This document shows positions 1 through 5,357 of a stretch of 6,658 bases of DNA, piece by piece. The stretch is from Nitrososphaerales archaeon TH703 (lineage in GTDB: Archaea; Thermoproteota; Nitrososphaeria; Nitrososphaerales; Nitrososphaeraceae). Under the pieces are notes generated by a model. The model worked only from the letters and a program-made list of their open reading frames with translations. It ran no database searches and was not told where the DNA came from. The stretch covers positions 1 through 6,658 of the forward strand of contig JAATVL010000126.1 of the NCBI GenBank assembly GCA_014523525.1. The letters run 5' to 3'. Both the position numbers and the translations under genes were made by a program. The stretch's first letter is position 1. The number at the start of each line of letters is the position of its first letter.

Positions 1-204
1 TCTTACAACATTTTCTTTTGTAACAATTGTGATTGTAATGGGAATGCCAAGAACAGATTTGATTCTTTTTGCAAAGTCCTCAGCTCTATTCTTGTCAGAA
101 CTAAAGCAGATTAAAGCAAGTTTATGAACAGAAAAACTCCTTATACCCGAAGCTATTCCATCTTGACCATCAGCACCAAAAGTGGCAATTTGAAGTGTTT
201 TCAT
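1..204 (-). CDS. N-terminal part of a Rossmann-like (possibly CARF/DUF6293-like) protein, cut by window edge
   Basis: The frame opens with ATG at 204 and stays open for 68 codons to position 1, so the C-terminus is missing. An in-frame TAG a short way upstream leaves ATG 204 as the only good start. The protein begins MKTLQIATFG, followed by a Gly-rich turn, a strand (KLALICFSS, about 28-36), a helix (about 37-48) and another strand (ITITIVT, about 54-60). This alternating beta-alpha pattern, with a KLxLI strand followed by an acidic/basic helix, resembles the N-terminal domain of archaeal CARF-like/DUF6293 (HFX_2341-type) proteins, which are ligand-sensing domains often joined to a winged helix. 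That family link is from memory and weak; any Rossmann-like fold would fit. It lies 96 bp downstream of the secreted-protein gene on the same strand, with a T-tract between them, so it probably has its own promoter. Confidence 0.65.
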   Translation of the reverse strand, partial: MKTLQIATFGADGQDGIASGIRSFSVHKLALICFSSDKNRAEDFAKRIKSVLGIPITITIVTKENVVR

Positions 205-234
205 GTTTGCCAAGATTATGATGGAGCATTCATC

Positions 235-244
235 CTAATAAGAC
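235..244 (-). promoter_or_regulatory. Weak candidate TATA box for the partial gene at 1-204
   Basis: Read on the minus strand this is TCTTATTAGG, centred about 35 nt before ATG 204. An archaeal TATA box at this distance would give a transcript with a leader of about ten bases. No Shine-Dalgarno is evident before the ATG. The match is weaker than those of the other promoters here. Confidence 0.28.
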
Positions 245-279
245 AATCCTCCAATGGTTAAAGTTAGACTTTAATTGAT

Positions 280-286
280 AAAAAAA
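280..286 (-). terminator. T7 tract after the secreted-protein gene
   Basis: The minus strand carries seven consecutive T residues beginning 15 nt beyond the TAA stop at 301-303, preceded by TCTCTC. Archaeal RNA polymerase terminates at oligo-T tracts without needing a hairpin, and I see no stem here. The position fits termination before the next minus-strand gene, whose start is at 204. Confidence 0.5.
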
Positions 287-300
287 GAGAGATTGATATT

Positions 301-1419
301 TTAGGTCTTGCTCCTGTGTTTCATAATTGTTAACTGATCGAAGAATGGACAGTTAACTACATGCTTGCCGTCCATTGCAGGTGTAATAGTTATCATTCCA
401 GCCTTTTGCATTGCCACGATATCATCCAGTGTCTCCAGAACTCTAGCCTGTGAGGGATCTTTCCATTCATTGAAAGATATCTTCCACATGGGACTATAGT
501 TTTTGTCTGTTGGATTAGCAGCTCCTATACCTGCTTGGAATCCCATTGGACCGGAACCGTTAATCCCGTTCGTGAACTGAAACAGATCTACTGCTACTGG
601 AGTTGATGCAAGTTTTTCATTAAGAGGAACCGAACTTACTCCCATCATGCCAGCAGGCATTTCTGGAGTCGCATCGGTTACGATGTAATAAATGCTCCTA
701 CCGTCTGGACCCCATCCCCGATGAGCTACCATAGTAACAAACATTTTTTCAGTATCAATATTCAAAACCTGCGCTGGACCATAAGTGGAATCATCATTGA
801 TAGTCTTGTTCTCTCGAATTTTCATTTCTCCACCCTGCCACTTGATAGCTGGATGATTTACTACAATTCCCGTCTTATGCACAGTCAAACTACCATTCTT
901 TTCTGCAGCCATTATCTCTTGGACAGATTTCAACTCCTTCACAGTAGAGCCTTCCTTCCATGTTACTGTATTTACCTGAAGCAGAGGACTGTAATTGGCA
1001 TCCCCCGGTTTTGCACTTAATACAGGAATTTGAAATCCAAATGGTCCTTTTCCAGGAACTCCATTGGTAAATGCATAAGCTTGACTAAGTGCTGATTCGG
1101 GTGTTTGTGATAGCAACGGAGCAAAGTTGACTTTGAATCCTAGTAATTTTGTTGCTTGTTGGGCTATTTTCTCATCAGAAGCGTCTGTTGCAATAAAGAA
1201 TATTTCGTTTCCATTTTCATATCCTTTAACAAGCGGAATATCTATCGGGATACTAGCCCTGGCCAACTTAAAGACAGAGCCTGGTGTTGCTTCTTGTCCT
1301 TGTGCCTTTCCCTGGTTCATCGTTATTAAAAGTGGTGACGCAGCAATGATTGCAACTAGAATTGAAGCTGTTATTGCCATTGACTTAAAATTCTTGCCTT
1401 GGTAAAATGATTTTGTCAT
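301..1419 (-). CDS. Secreted/anchored protein with two homologous ~120-aa repeats
   Basis: This 372-aa protein has a hydrophobic N-terminal segment (about residues 14-33) after a basic stretch (KSFYQGKNFK), so it is a signal peptide or membrane anchor. The rest is hydrophilic and presumably extracytoplasmic. Two domains, about residues 70-190 and 240-358, are clear homologues. They share an (I/Y)(F/Y)xxTDA strand, FTNGxxGxGPxGFQ, a D-x-NYSP-hydrophobic segment, a W-K/D turn, and an IVVNHP/HVVNCP ending. I do not recognise a named function; a thaumarchaeal conserved secreted family (DUF7482-like, from memory) is possible. The swap of His189 for Cys357 in the terminal motif hints at metal ligands (inference). 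I chose ATG 1419 over the TTG two codons upstream because a TATA box sits about 27 nt before it, which predicts a leaderless mRNA. Confidence 0.88.
   Translation of the reverse strand: MTKSFYQGKNFKSMAITASILVAIIAASPLLITMNQGKAQGQEATPGSVFKLARASIPIDIPLVKGYENGNEIFFIATDASDEKIAQQATKLLGFKVNFAPLLSQTPESALSQAYAFTNGVPGKGPFGFQIPVLSAKPGDANYSPLLQVNTVTWKEGSTVKELKSVQEIMAAEKNGSLTVHKTGIVVNHPAIKWQGGEMKIRENKTINDDSTYGPAQVLNIDTEKMFVTMVAHRGWGPDGRSIYYIVTDATPEMPAGMMGVSSVPLNEKLASTPVAVDLFQFTNGINGSGPMGFQAGIGAANPTDKNYSPMWKISFNEWKDPSQARVLETLDDIVAMQKAGMITITPAMDGKHVVNCPFFDQLTIMKHRSKT
346..702 (-). repeat. Internal domain repeat 2 (encoded, NCP-ending copy)
   Basis: Encodes residues 240-358 of the secreted protein. Landmarks are SIYYIVTDAT, LFQFTNGINGSGPMGFQ, KNYSPMW and the closing VVNCP. 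The closing Cys (residue 357) is the only cysteine in the whole protein; in copy 1 the equivalent position is His. Confidence 0.82.
850..1212 (-). repeat. Internal domain repeat 1 (encoded, NHP-ending copy)
   Basis: Encodes residues 70-190 of the secreted protein. Landmarks are EIFFIATDAS, AYAFTNGVPGKGPFGFQ, ANYSPLL and the closing VVNHP. It matches the second copy at protein level with similar spacing, so it arose by intragenic duplication. I did not see extended nucleotide identity between the copies, so the duplication looks old. Confidence 0.82.
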
Positions 1420-1439
1420 CGTCAAAAAGACAGAGAAAG

Positions 1440-1450
1440 ATGTATAAATC
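1440..1450 (-). promoter_or_regulatory. TATA box for the secreted two-repeat protein
   Basis: The minus strand reads GATTTATACAT, with TTTATA at 1448-1443 centred about 27 nt before ATG 1419. At the usual archaeal TATA-to-start distance the transcript would begin at or within a base or two of the ATG. No Shine-Dalgarno precedes the ATG, consistent with leaderless translation. Confidence 0.6.
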
Positions 1451-1478
1451 TAAATCCTTTAATGGTTATAAAATTAAT

Positions 1479-1508
1479 TTAATCGTTAAAGATCGATTAG
1501 CCGATTAA
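1479..1508. repeat. CGATTAA cluster: inverted and direct copies upstream of a promoter
   Basis: TTAATCG (1479-1485) is the exact inverse of CGATTAA (1502-1508), and a third copy, CGATTA (1494-1499), lies 8 bp before the latter in direct orientation. The cluster sits about 31-65 bp upstream of the minus-strand TATA box at 1443-1448, the position of an activator or operator site. It could also form a hairpin in RNA reading through from the 45-aa gene. No bound protein can be named. Confidence 0.4.
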
Positions 1509-1529
1509 GCTTCATTGAATAGAGAGGCA

Positions 1530-1667
1530 TCATGACTCTTTTTGAGTGTCAGATATTTGTCTCAAAATCCTATTCACTCTTATGCTTTGCCTGACGCTCT
1601 TTATTACTTTCATCATTATTGGATAGACAGCCATTCCCAAAATCATGCCTGCAATCATATTGATCAT
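1530..1667 (-). CDS. 45-aa single-pass membrane microprotein
   Basis: Starts at ATG 1667 and ends with TGA at 1530-1532. The first 22 residues are strongly hydrophobic and Met-rich (MINMIAGMILGMAVYPIMM), one short transmembrane segment with a GMxxGM small-residue face. The tail of about 25 residues is basic (VIKSVRQSIRVNRILRQI) and ends DTQKES, so it is predicted cytoplasmic and amphipathic by the positive-inside rule. The start is supported by a 7-base Shine-Dalgarno (AGGTGAT) three bases upstream. It has no homologue I can name. It precedes the secreted-protein gene on the same strand by about 110 bp, but that gene has its own TATA box. Membrane microproteins often modulate transporters or membrane enzymes; no partner is shown here. 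Confidence 0.62.
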   Translation of the reverse strand: MINMIAGMILGMAVYPIMMKVIKSVRQSIRVNRILRQISDTQKES

Positions 1668-1670
1668 AGC

Positions 1671-1677
1671 ATCACCT
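1671..1677 (-). promoter_or_regulatory. Shine-Dalgarno of the 45-aa membrane protein
   Basis: The minus strand reads AGGTGAT, followed by GCT and then ATG. AGGTGAT is a 7-base complement to the archaeal 16S 3' end (ATCACCT). It is the best ribosome binding site in the window and the main evidence that this short frame is translated. Confidence 0.55.
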
Positions 1678-1731
1678 AACATACAGTTAATCTAGTAATA
1701 ATGTAAAGTAAAGGTTTTGATTCAACCTAAA

Positions 1732-1742
1732 TTTTTTAATAG
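1732..1742 (+). promoter_or_regulatory. TATA box for the Cys-rich microprotein
   Basis: TTTTTTAATAG has its TTTAATA core centred about 32 nt before ATG 1771. This would place the transcript start about five bases before the ATG. It lies in the 103-bp gap between divergently read small genes. Confidence 0.45.
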
Positions 1743-1770
1743 ATGTTCCAACATTCATTACGATAGCTAT

Positions 1771-1893
1771 ATGAAATGCTCAATTTGCAATTGCACACCA
1801 AAAGAATGTCAAACAAGTATTTCTCCGTATCAATGCCCTACCTGCACGCAGACGGAATGTTGTTGTTGGTCAAGCCTAAACTCTCAACAGTAG
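1771..1893 (+). CDS. 40-aa cysteine-rich microprotein (metal-binding candidate)
   Basis: Runs from ATG 1771 to TAG 1891-1893. Nine of 40 residues are cysteine: C3, C6, C8, C13, C22, C25 and C30-C32. The spacing is C-x2-C-x-C-x4-C, an eight-residue linker, then C-x2-C-x4-CCC. The two clusters suggest two metal sites, as in a zinc ribbon or metallothionein; with no signal peptide it would act in the cytoplasm. The density and clustering of Cys in an AT-rich region are hard to get by chance and are the main evidence for coding. A TATA box at a suitable distance supports expression; there is no Shine-Dalgarno, as for other genes here. Function is unknown; zinc or copper buffering, a small nucleic-acid-binding zinc finger, or an iron-sulfur peptide are all open. 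It lies about 180 bp ahead of the tungstate/molybdate transporter, but that operon has its own promoter. Confidence 0.65.
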   Translation: MKCSICNCTPKECQTSISPYQCPTCTQTECCCWSSLNSQQ

Positions 1894-2007
1894 TGATAAG
1901 TAATTTAAGAGATGTGATAAACTTCATGTCCTAAAAAGGTAAATGTGTGAAAAAATTAAATAACTTGAAACAGGACCCGAATACATGCAGTTTCCGAATC
2001 CCACAGA

Positions 2008-2035
2008 ATCGGATATAAAATTCAGATATATCGAT
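2008..2035. repeat. Imperfect palindrome abutting the transporter TATA box (operator candidate)
   Basis: ATCGGATATA (2008-2017) and ATATATCGAT (2026-2035) are inverted repeats with one bulged G, separated by 8 bp. The right arm runs into the TATA box at 2035-2044, covering the TFB-recognition (BRE) position. A protein bound here would block initiation, which suits a metal- or oxyanion-responsive repressor. The region is AT-rich, so part of the symmetry may be chance. Confidence 0.35.
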
Positions 2036-2045
2036 TTATTTATAC
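2035..2045 (+). promoter_or_regulatory. TATA box of the tungstate/molybdate transporter operon
   Basis: TTTATTTATAC contains a TTTATA core at 2039-2044, centred about 28 nt before the TTG at 2070. Transcription would start around 2066-2070, so the message is leaderless if TTG 2070 is the start, or has a roughly 30-nt leader if ATG 2100 is used. No other promoter is visible before the next two genes. Confidence 0.55.
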
Positions 2046-2069
2046 AGATCCTGCGATAAGGCTCCCATA

Positions 2070-3077
2070 TTGGATGACATCGTCAAGTGCAGAATTAAAA
2101 TGACTACGATTTTGATTCTGTCTACAATATTCTTATTTGCATTTATCTTAAATCCTCTTGTTCCACAATCACAGGCACTAGATATTACTAGAAATGTATT
2201 CGTAATGTATGCTGGTTCTTTGGTAAAAATTTTTGAAAACGAGATAGCGCCATCATTTCACAATCAAACAGGTTACAATCTTGTTGGAGAAGGAAAAGGT
2301 TCTTTGCAGATCGCAAATATGATTCTCGATGGATTCAGACAACCTGACGTTTTTGTCAGCGCTGATACCATTCCTATACAGAGGATAATAAATCATAATC
2401 CACCACGTGCCCATTGGCTGCTAAAGTTTGCATCAGCAGAACTTGTCATCGCTTACAATCCTAACAGTCCTTTTGCTCATGATTTACAGAGGGCTAGTAA
2501 GGGCGAGATTCCGTGGTTTCAAGTGCTCGAGGAGAAAGGATTTAAATTCAGAAGGACAGATCCAGAACTTGATCCAAAAGGATACTATACTATAATTGCT
2601 GCGAAATTGGCAAATCTTTACTATAATGATTCCACAATAAAGGATAGAATTCTAGGTAAAGATCGAAATAGTGAACAGATTTTTCCAGAAGAAATACTAA
2701 AGTCAATATTAGAATCGGGGCAGATAGATGCTGTGGCTGCTTACAAACACGAAGCTATCGCAAGAGGTCTCCCCTATATCACTTTACCTCCCCAAATAAA
2801 CTTGGGCGATCCAAAATATTCTAGTTTCTACAATCAAGCGTTCTACACACAACGAACAAATCAAACTATCCATGGAAATCCTATATTCTTTTCCTACACA
2901 ATACCTGATACGGTAAAAAATATTGATGGAGCCATTTCTTTTGCAAAATATCTTATGTCTTCACAGGGAAAAACAGTGCTAACAGGTGTTGGCTTGAATC
3001 CTATTAAACCAATTGTAGAGGGAAATTATAAAGCACTTGAGCCTGAAATAAGGACTTTAATTCAAGAACAGAACTGA
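2070..3077 (+). CDS. wtpA: Tungstate/molybdate ABC transporter, substrate-binding protein (WtpA-like)
   Basis: A 335-aa extracytoplasmic binding protein that would capture WO4/MoO4 and deliver it to the permease encoded next. Residues 12-30 are a hydrophobic signal/anchor ending near SQA (34-36); there is no lipobox cysteine, so it is either cleaved or stays anchored by this helix. Family signatures are AGSL (48-51), a second oxyanion-loop GSL (77-79), DVFVSAD (93-99), ELVIAYNPNSP (124-134), a DPxLDPxGY motif (164-172, with D168 as a likely ligand) and ESGQIDAVAAYKHEA (215-229) followed by LPPQINL (239-245). Where archaeal WtpA usually has a Glu just before the Tyr of this last motif, I read Ala224 (alignment from memory). 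The first codon is TTG; ATG at 2100 (residue 11) is an alternative and would lose the basic residues before the hydrophobic core. Substrate could also be another tetrahedral oxyanion. Confidence 0.85.
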   Translation: MDDIVKCRIKMTTILILSTIFLFAFILNPLVPQSQALDITRNVFVMYAGSLVKIFENEIAPSFHNQTGYNLVGEGKGSLQIANMILDGFRQPDVFVSADTIPIQRIINHNPPRAHWLLKFASAELVIAYNPNSPFAHDLQRASKGEIPWFQVLEEKGFKFRRTDPELDPKGYYTIIAAKLANLYYNDSTIKDRILGKDRNSEQIFPEEILKSILESGQIDAVAAYKHEAIARGLPYITLPPQINLGDPKYSSFYNQAFYTQRTNQTIHGNPIFFSYTIPDTVKNIDGAISFAKYLMSSQGKTVLTGVGLNPIKPIVEGNYKALEPEIRTLIQEQN

Positions 3078-3090
3078 TCTGATTTATAAT

Positions 3091-3909
3091 ATGAGGACGA
3101 GTTTTCCAAGTAATTTGTTTCCACTCAGTTTGCACCTATCTGGATTTACCCTAACTATATTCATCCTATTAGGTCTACTAGTATTATATATTGTCTATCC
3201 ATTCATTGGGTTGATTTCAATAACGAAGTCGATAAATCTTGCAGAATCATTAGCTAGGCCTGAGATCGTCAATGCATTCCTATTAAGTCTGACCACAGCA
3301 ACAATTTCAACTCTAATCCTTTCTATTTTCTGCATTCCACTTGCATATGCCTTAGCTAGATTCCATTTCAAATTGAAAATATTAGTCAGGCTTGTAGTGA
3401 TAATACCATTAGTTCTCCCGGCACTAGCAAGTGGCACGATCTTGTTGGGAGCATTTGGACCCTATTCTATGCTCGGACGGGCCATCCCCATAGATTTTAC
3501 GCAGTCTGTAGTCGGCATTATAATAGCGCAGACTTATGTTGCTTCCCCTTTCATAATACTTCCAGCCCTGGCTGCTTTCGAGGCAGTTCCTGATAGATAT
3601 GAGACAGCAGCAAGGGTTTTAGGAAAAACTAAATCTGAAGTTTTCTTTAGGATATCTATACCCTTAGCAAGGACCGGTATACTTTTGGGTATGCTCATGG
3701 CTTGGATTAGATCAATAGGTGAATTAGGCGCCACCATAATGATGTCGTACAATCCACATACTATATCTATCCAGATCTTTGAAGATAATGCTATAGGAGG
3801 GCTTGGAAATTCTGTGGCTGGCATAGTTTGGCTTATCATACTTTCTATAATTGCTCTAATTGTGTTCCTGTTCATAAGGAGGTACCATAGCTTGAGATTT
3901 GGATGGTAG
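3091..3909 (+). CDS. wtpB: Tungstate/molybdate ABC transporter, permease (WtpB-like)
   Basis: A 272-aa integral membrane protein forming, as a homodimer, the channel of the importer. I count about six hydrophobic segments (near 17-43, 64-88, 98-121, 138-161, 194-212 and 241-262). The cytoplasmic EAA loop that docks onto the ATPase is at 171-191: E-T-A-A-R-V-L-G, then I-x-I-P. It is followed by the conserved segment around GELGATIMM (210-218), typical of the ModB/CysW-type permease family (BPD_transp_1). It starts 13 nt after the binding-protein stop; the preceding bases (TTTATAAT) contain no Shine-Dalgarno, so translation may be coupled or weak. Its neighbours point to tungstate/molybdate; the sequence alone would not separate this from a sulfate permease. 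Confidence 0.9.
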   Translation: MRTSFPSNLFPLSLHLSGFTLTIFILLGLLVLYIVYPFIGLISITKSINLAESLARPEIVNAFLLSLTTATISTLILSIFCIPLAYALARFHFKLKILVRLVVIIPLVLPALASGTILLGAFGPYSMLGRAIPIDFTQSVVGIIIAQTYVASPFIILPALAAFEAVPDRYETAARVLGKTKSEVFFRISIPLARTGILLGMLMAWIRSIGELGATIMMSYNPHTISIQIFEDNAIGGLGNSVAGIVWLIILSIIALIVFLFIRRYHSLRFGW

Positions 3910-3918
3910 AGGGCAAAA

Positions 3919-5004
3919 ATGACATTAGAAATTTTGGACATTTTAAAAAATTTTGGACATTTTACTCTGGGACCATTGAGCCTTAAAATAGAAAAGGAAG
4001 TTATGGTCATACTCGGTCCAACTGGAAGCGGTAAAACTACACTCATTAACTTGATTGCAGGAATTCTAAAGCCTGACAATGGGAGAATTATTTCAGATGG
4101 CATCGACATCACAGATAAGGAAATAGAATCGCGAAAGGTAGGATATGTATTTCAAGATCCGATATTGTTTCCCCACTTCGATGTATATGGTAATATTCTT
4201 TTTGGCTTAAGAAGGAAGGAAAGAGAAAATACGGAGAGGAGAACATTGGTTAGAAAAATTATTGATGATCTTGGAATCGGGCATTTACTAAAAAGAAGTG
4301 TTGATGGGCTAAGTGGAGGAGAAATGCAAAAAATATCATTAGCAAGAATGCTTGTTTTAAGTCCAAAGATAATACTCCTTGATGAACCTTTATCGCATCT
4401 GGACGCTTCAACACGGGATAAATTGAGAATCGAACTAAGAAGCATATTAAGAAAGCAAAGACTGCCAACCATATATGTTACTCATTTTGAGGAAGATATC
4501 TATGCATTATCAGATTCAATCGCAATTCTCAACAATGGCAAGATAGAAGAAAGGGGAAAAATTGAGCAAATACTAAATTCAAATACTACACCTCTATCTG
4601 CATCACATTCATTCCTATACACAGTAACTAGTGGCGATAATTATATATCAGGCAAAGTAATTAACAGTGAGAATGATCTCGCTGCCTTTAAGGTAGGATC
4701 AAACATTCTGTATACTGTAGGAAAATTTTCTCCCGAGTCTAGAATCGGCGTTATGGTGAAAAGAGAGGATATCATAATATCGAGAGACAAAATAAAGACT
4801 AGTGCACGTAACATGGTTTATGCTGAAGTAGTAGATATTATTCACACATCAAATGCAGTTGATATTTATCTTAAATCAGGTGAATTGAAATTAATTTCAA
4901 GAATTACCAAAAATGCAACAGAAGAGCTTGCTATAGTCATAGGTAACCATGTTTATGCAATTTTTAAGGCTTCTGCTCCACATCTTATTCGTGAAGAAAT
5001 TTGA
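3919..5004 (+). CDS. wtpC: Tungstate/molybdate ABC transporter, ATPase with TOBE domain (WtpC/ModC-like)
   Basis: A 361-aa cytoplasmic ATPase powering import. The nucleotide-binding domain carries Walker A GPTGSGKT (33-40), Q-loop Q79 in VFQDP, signature LSGGE (131-135), Walker B IILLDEP with D155 and E156, D-loop SHLD (159-162) and switch H189. All catalytic residues are intact. The C-terminal part (about 235-355) includes a TOBE domain beginning SARNMVYAEV (295-304), the oxyanion-related domain of ModC-type ATPases, which in some homologues binds molybdate or tungstate and shuts down transport. The length is typical. It begins 9 nt after the permease stop with a short GAGG (3909-3912) as possible Shine-Dalgarno, so it is the third gene of one operon. 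No clear T-tract follows the stop. Confidence 0.92.
   Translation: MTLEILDILKNFGHFTLGPLSLKIEKEVMVILGPTGSGKTTLINLIAGILKPDNGRIISDGIDITDKEIESRKVGYVFQDPILFPHFDVYGNILFGLRRKERENTERRTLVRKIIDDLGIGHLLKRSVDGLSGGEMQKISLARMLVLSPKIILLDEPLSHLDASTRDKLRIELRSILRKQRLPTIYVTHFEEDIYALSDSIAILNNGKIEERGKIEQILNSNTTPLSASHSFLYTVTSGDNYISGKVINSENDLAAFKVGSNILYTVGKFSPESRIGVMVKREDIIISRDKIKTSARNMVYAEVVDIIHTSNAVDIYLKSGELKLISRITKNATEELAIVIGNHVYAIFKASAPHLIREEI
3931..3964 (+). repeat. 15-bp direct repeat at the start of the ATPase gene
   Basis: ATTTTGGACATTTTA occurs perfectly at 3931-3945 and 3950-3964, offset by 19 bp. Because 19 is not a multiple of three the copies are read in different frames (ILDIL, then NFGHFT). Both translations fit the normal N-terminal strand and loop of ABC ATPases, so the gene is intact; the repeat could allow a 19-bp slippage deletion that would inactivate it. 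Confidence 0.7.
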
Positions 5005-5275
5005 TATAAACCATAAACTGGATTCATAAAACTACCAATGCAAAGGATTAATCTGATTGCTGGTGACGATTAATAATGAGAAACACGCGTCAACCATCTT
5101 ATCAGTATTAAAACCGTTCAATAGAAAGAGCTAAATGGCAGATTAAGAGAACCCTACTACATGCAGGGAACTAATCCCGATGAACCTGTTCTGGTATAGA
5201 TTTCCCTTTTGAAGCAACAATATTTGTTATTTGGTCTATAATATAATTAGTTGTTTGAAGTTAGCGAAACATATC

Positions 5276-5295
5276 TACATTAGAATACATTAGAG
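5276..5295. repeat. Tandem 10-bp repeat upstream of the RHH-MEDS gene (operator candidate)
   Basis: TACATTAGAA is followed immediately by TACATTAGAG, identical at nine of ten positions. Ten base pairs is about one helical turn, so a protein would see both copies on one face. The repeats lie about 32 bp upstream of the TATA box of a gene encoding a ribbon-helix-helix protein, a fold that binds short tandem half-sites as dimers, so autoregulation is a natural hypothesis. Confidence 0.45.
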
Positions 5296-5326
5296 TGTGA
5301 GTATTGGACGAAGAACCGATTAAATG

Positions 5327-5335
5327 CATATTATC
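5327..5335 (+). promoter_or_regulatory. TATA box for the RHH-MEDS gene
   Basis: CATATTATC is centred 27 nt before ATG 5358, the spacing expected for a leaderless transcript. No Shine-Dalgarno precedes the ATG. CCGATTAA (5316-5323) lies just upstream, where the BRE would be. Confidence 0.45.
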
Positions 5336-5357
5336 TACTTAAAGCTCTAGTAAGACT

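Larger units (their letters stand above)
5005..5357. other. 353-bp intergenic region without a convincing gene
   Basis: The frames hold only very short openings (for example 12 codons from ATG 5161 and 29 open codons without ATG on the minus strand at 5171-5260). There is no tRNA- or rRNA-like stretch. It contains a short GGGA/TCCC hairpin (5166-5178), an AT-rich TATA-like block (CTATAATATAATTAG, 5236-5250) with no gene at a suitable distance, a tandem 10-bp repeat (5276-5295) and the likely promoter of the downstream regulator. CGATTAA occurs at 5067-5073 and 5317-5323, matching the cluster at 1479-1508. A small RNA starting near 5265-5270 is conceivable but not shown. Confidence 0.5.

Noticed and set aside
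721..1405. Plus-strand open frames of 99 and 92 codons opposite the secreted-protein gene
   Set aside because: They are antisense to a gene with clear repeats and a signal peptide, have no plausible promoter, and their translations show no recognisable pattern.
1420..1425. TTG at 1425-1423 as start of the secreted protein
   Set aside because: It adds only two residues and would lie upstream of, or at, the predicted transcript start; ATG 1419 fits the TATA spacing better.
1541..1566. TTTGAG/CTCAAA inverted repeat
   Set aside because: It lies within the C-terminal codons of the 45-aa gene, has six-base arms and a 14-base loop, and has no T-tract; likely chance.
3922..3930. ACATTAGAA at the ATPase start, matching part of the 10-bp tandem repeat at 5276-5295
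   Set aside because: It is a single copy inside coding sequence, explained by the codons for Thr-Leu-Glu; not a credible operator.
3195..4472. Minus-strand open frames (80, 192, 106 and 69 codons) opposite the permease and ATPase genes
   Set aside because: All lie antisense to strongly conserved ABC transporter genes; two overlap each other, and none shows domain motifs or start signals.
5161..5199. 12-codon plus-strand frame MQGTNPDEPVLV
   Set aside because: Too short, with no ribosome binding site or promoter at a suitable distance.
5171..5260. Minus-strand open stretch of 29 codons with a protein-like composition
   Set aside because: It has no ATG, GTG or TTG start at its beginning, is closed upstream by TAA, and does not continue convincingly in another frame; too short to call a pseudogene.
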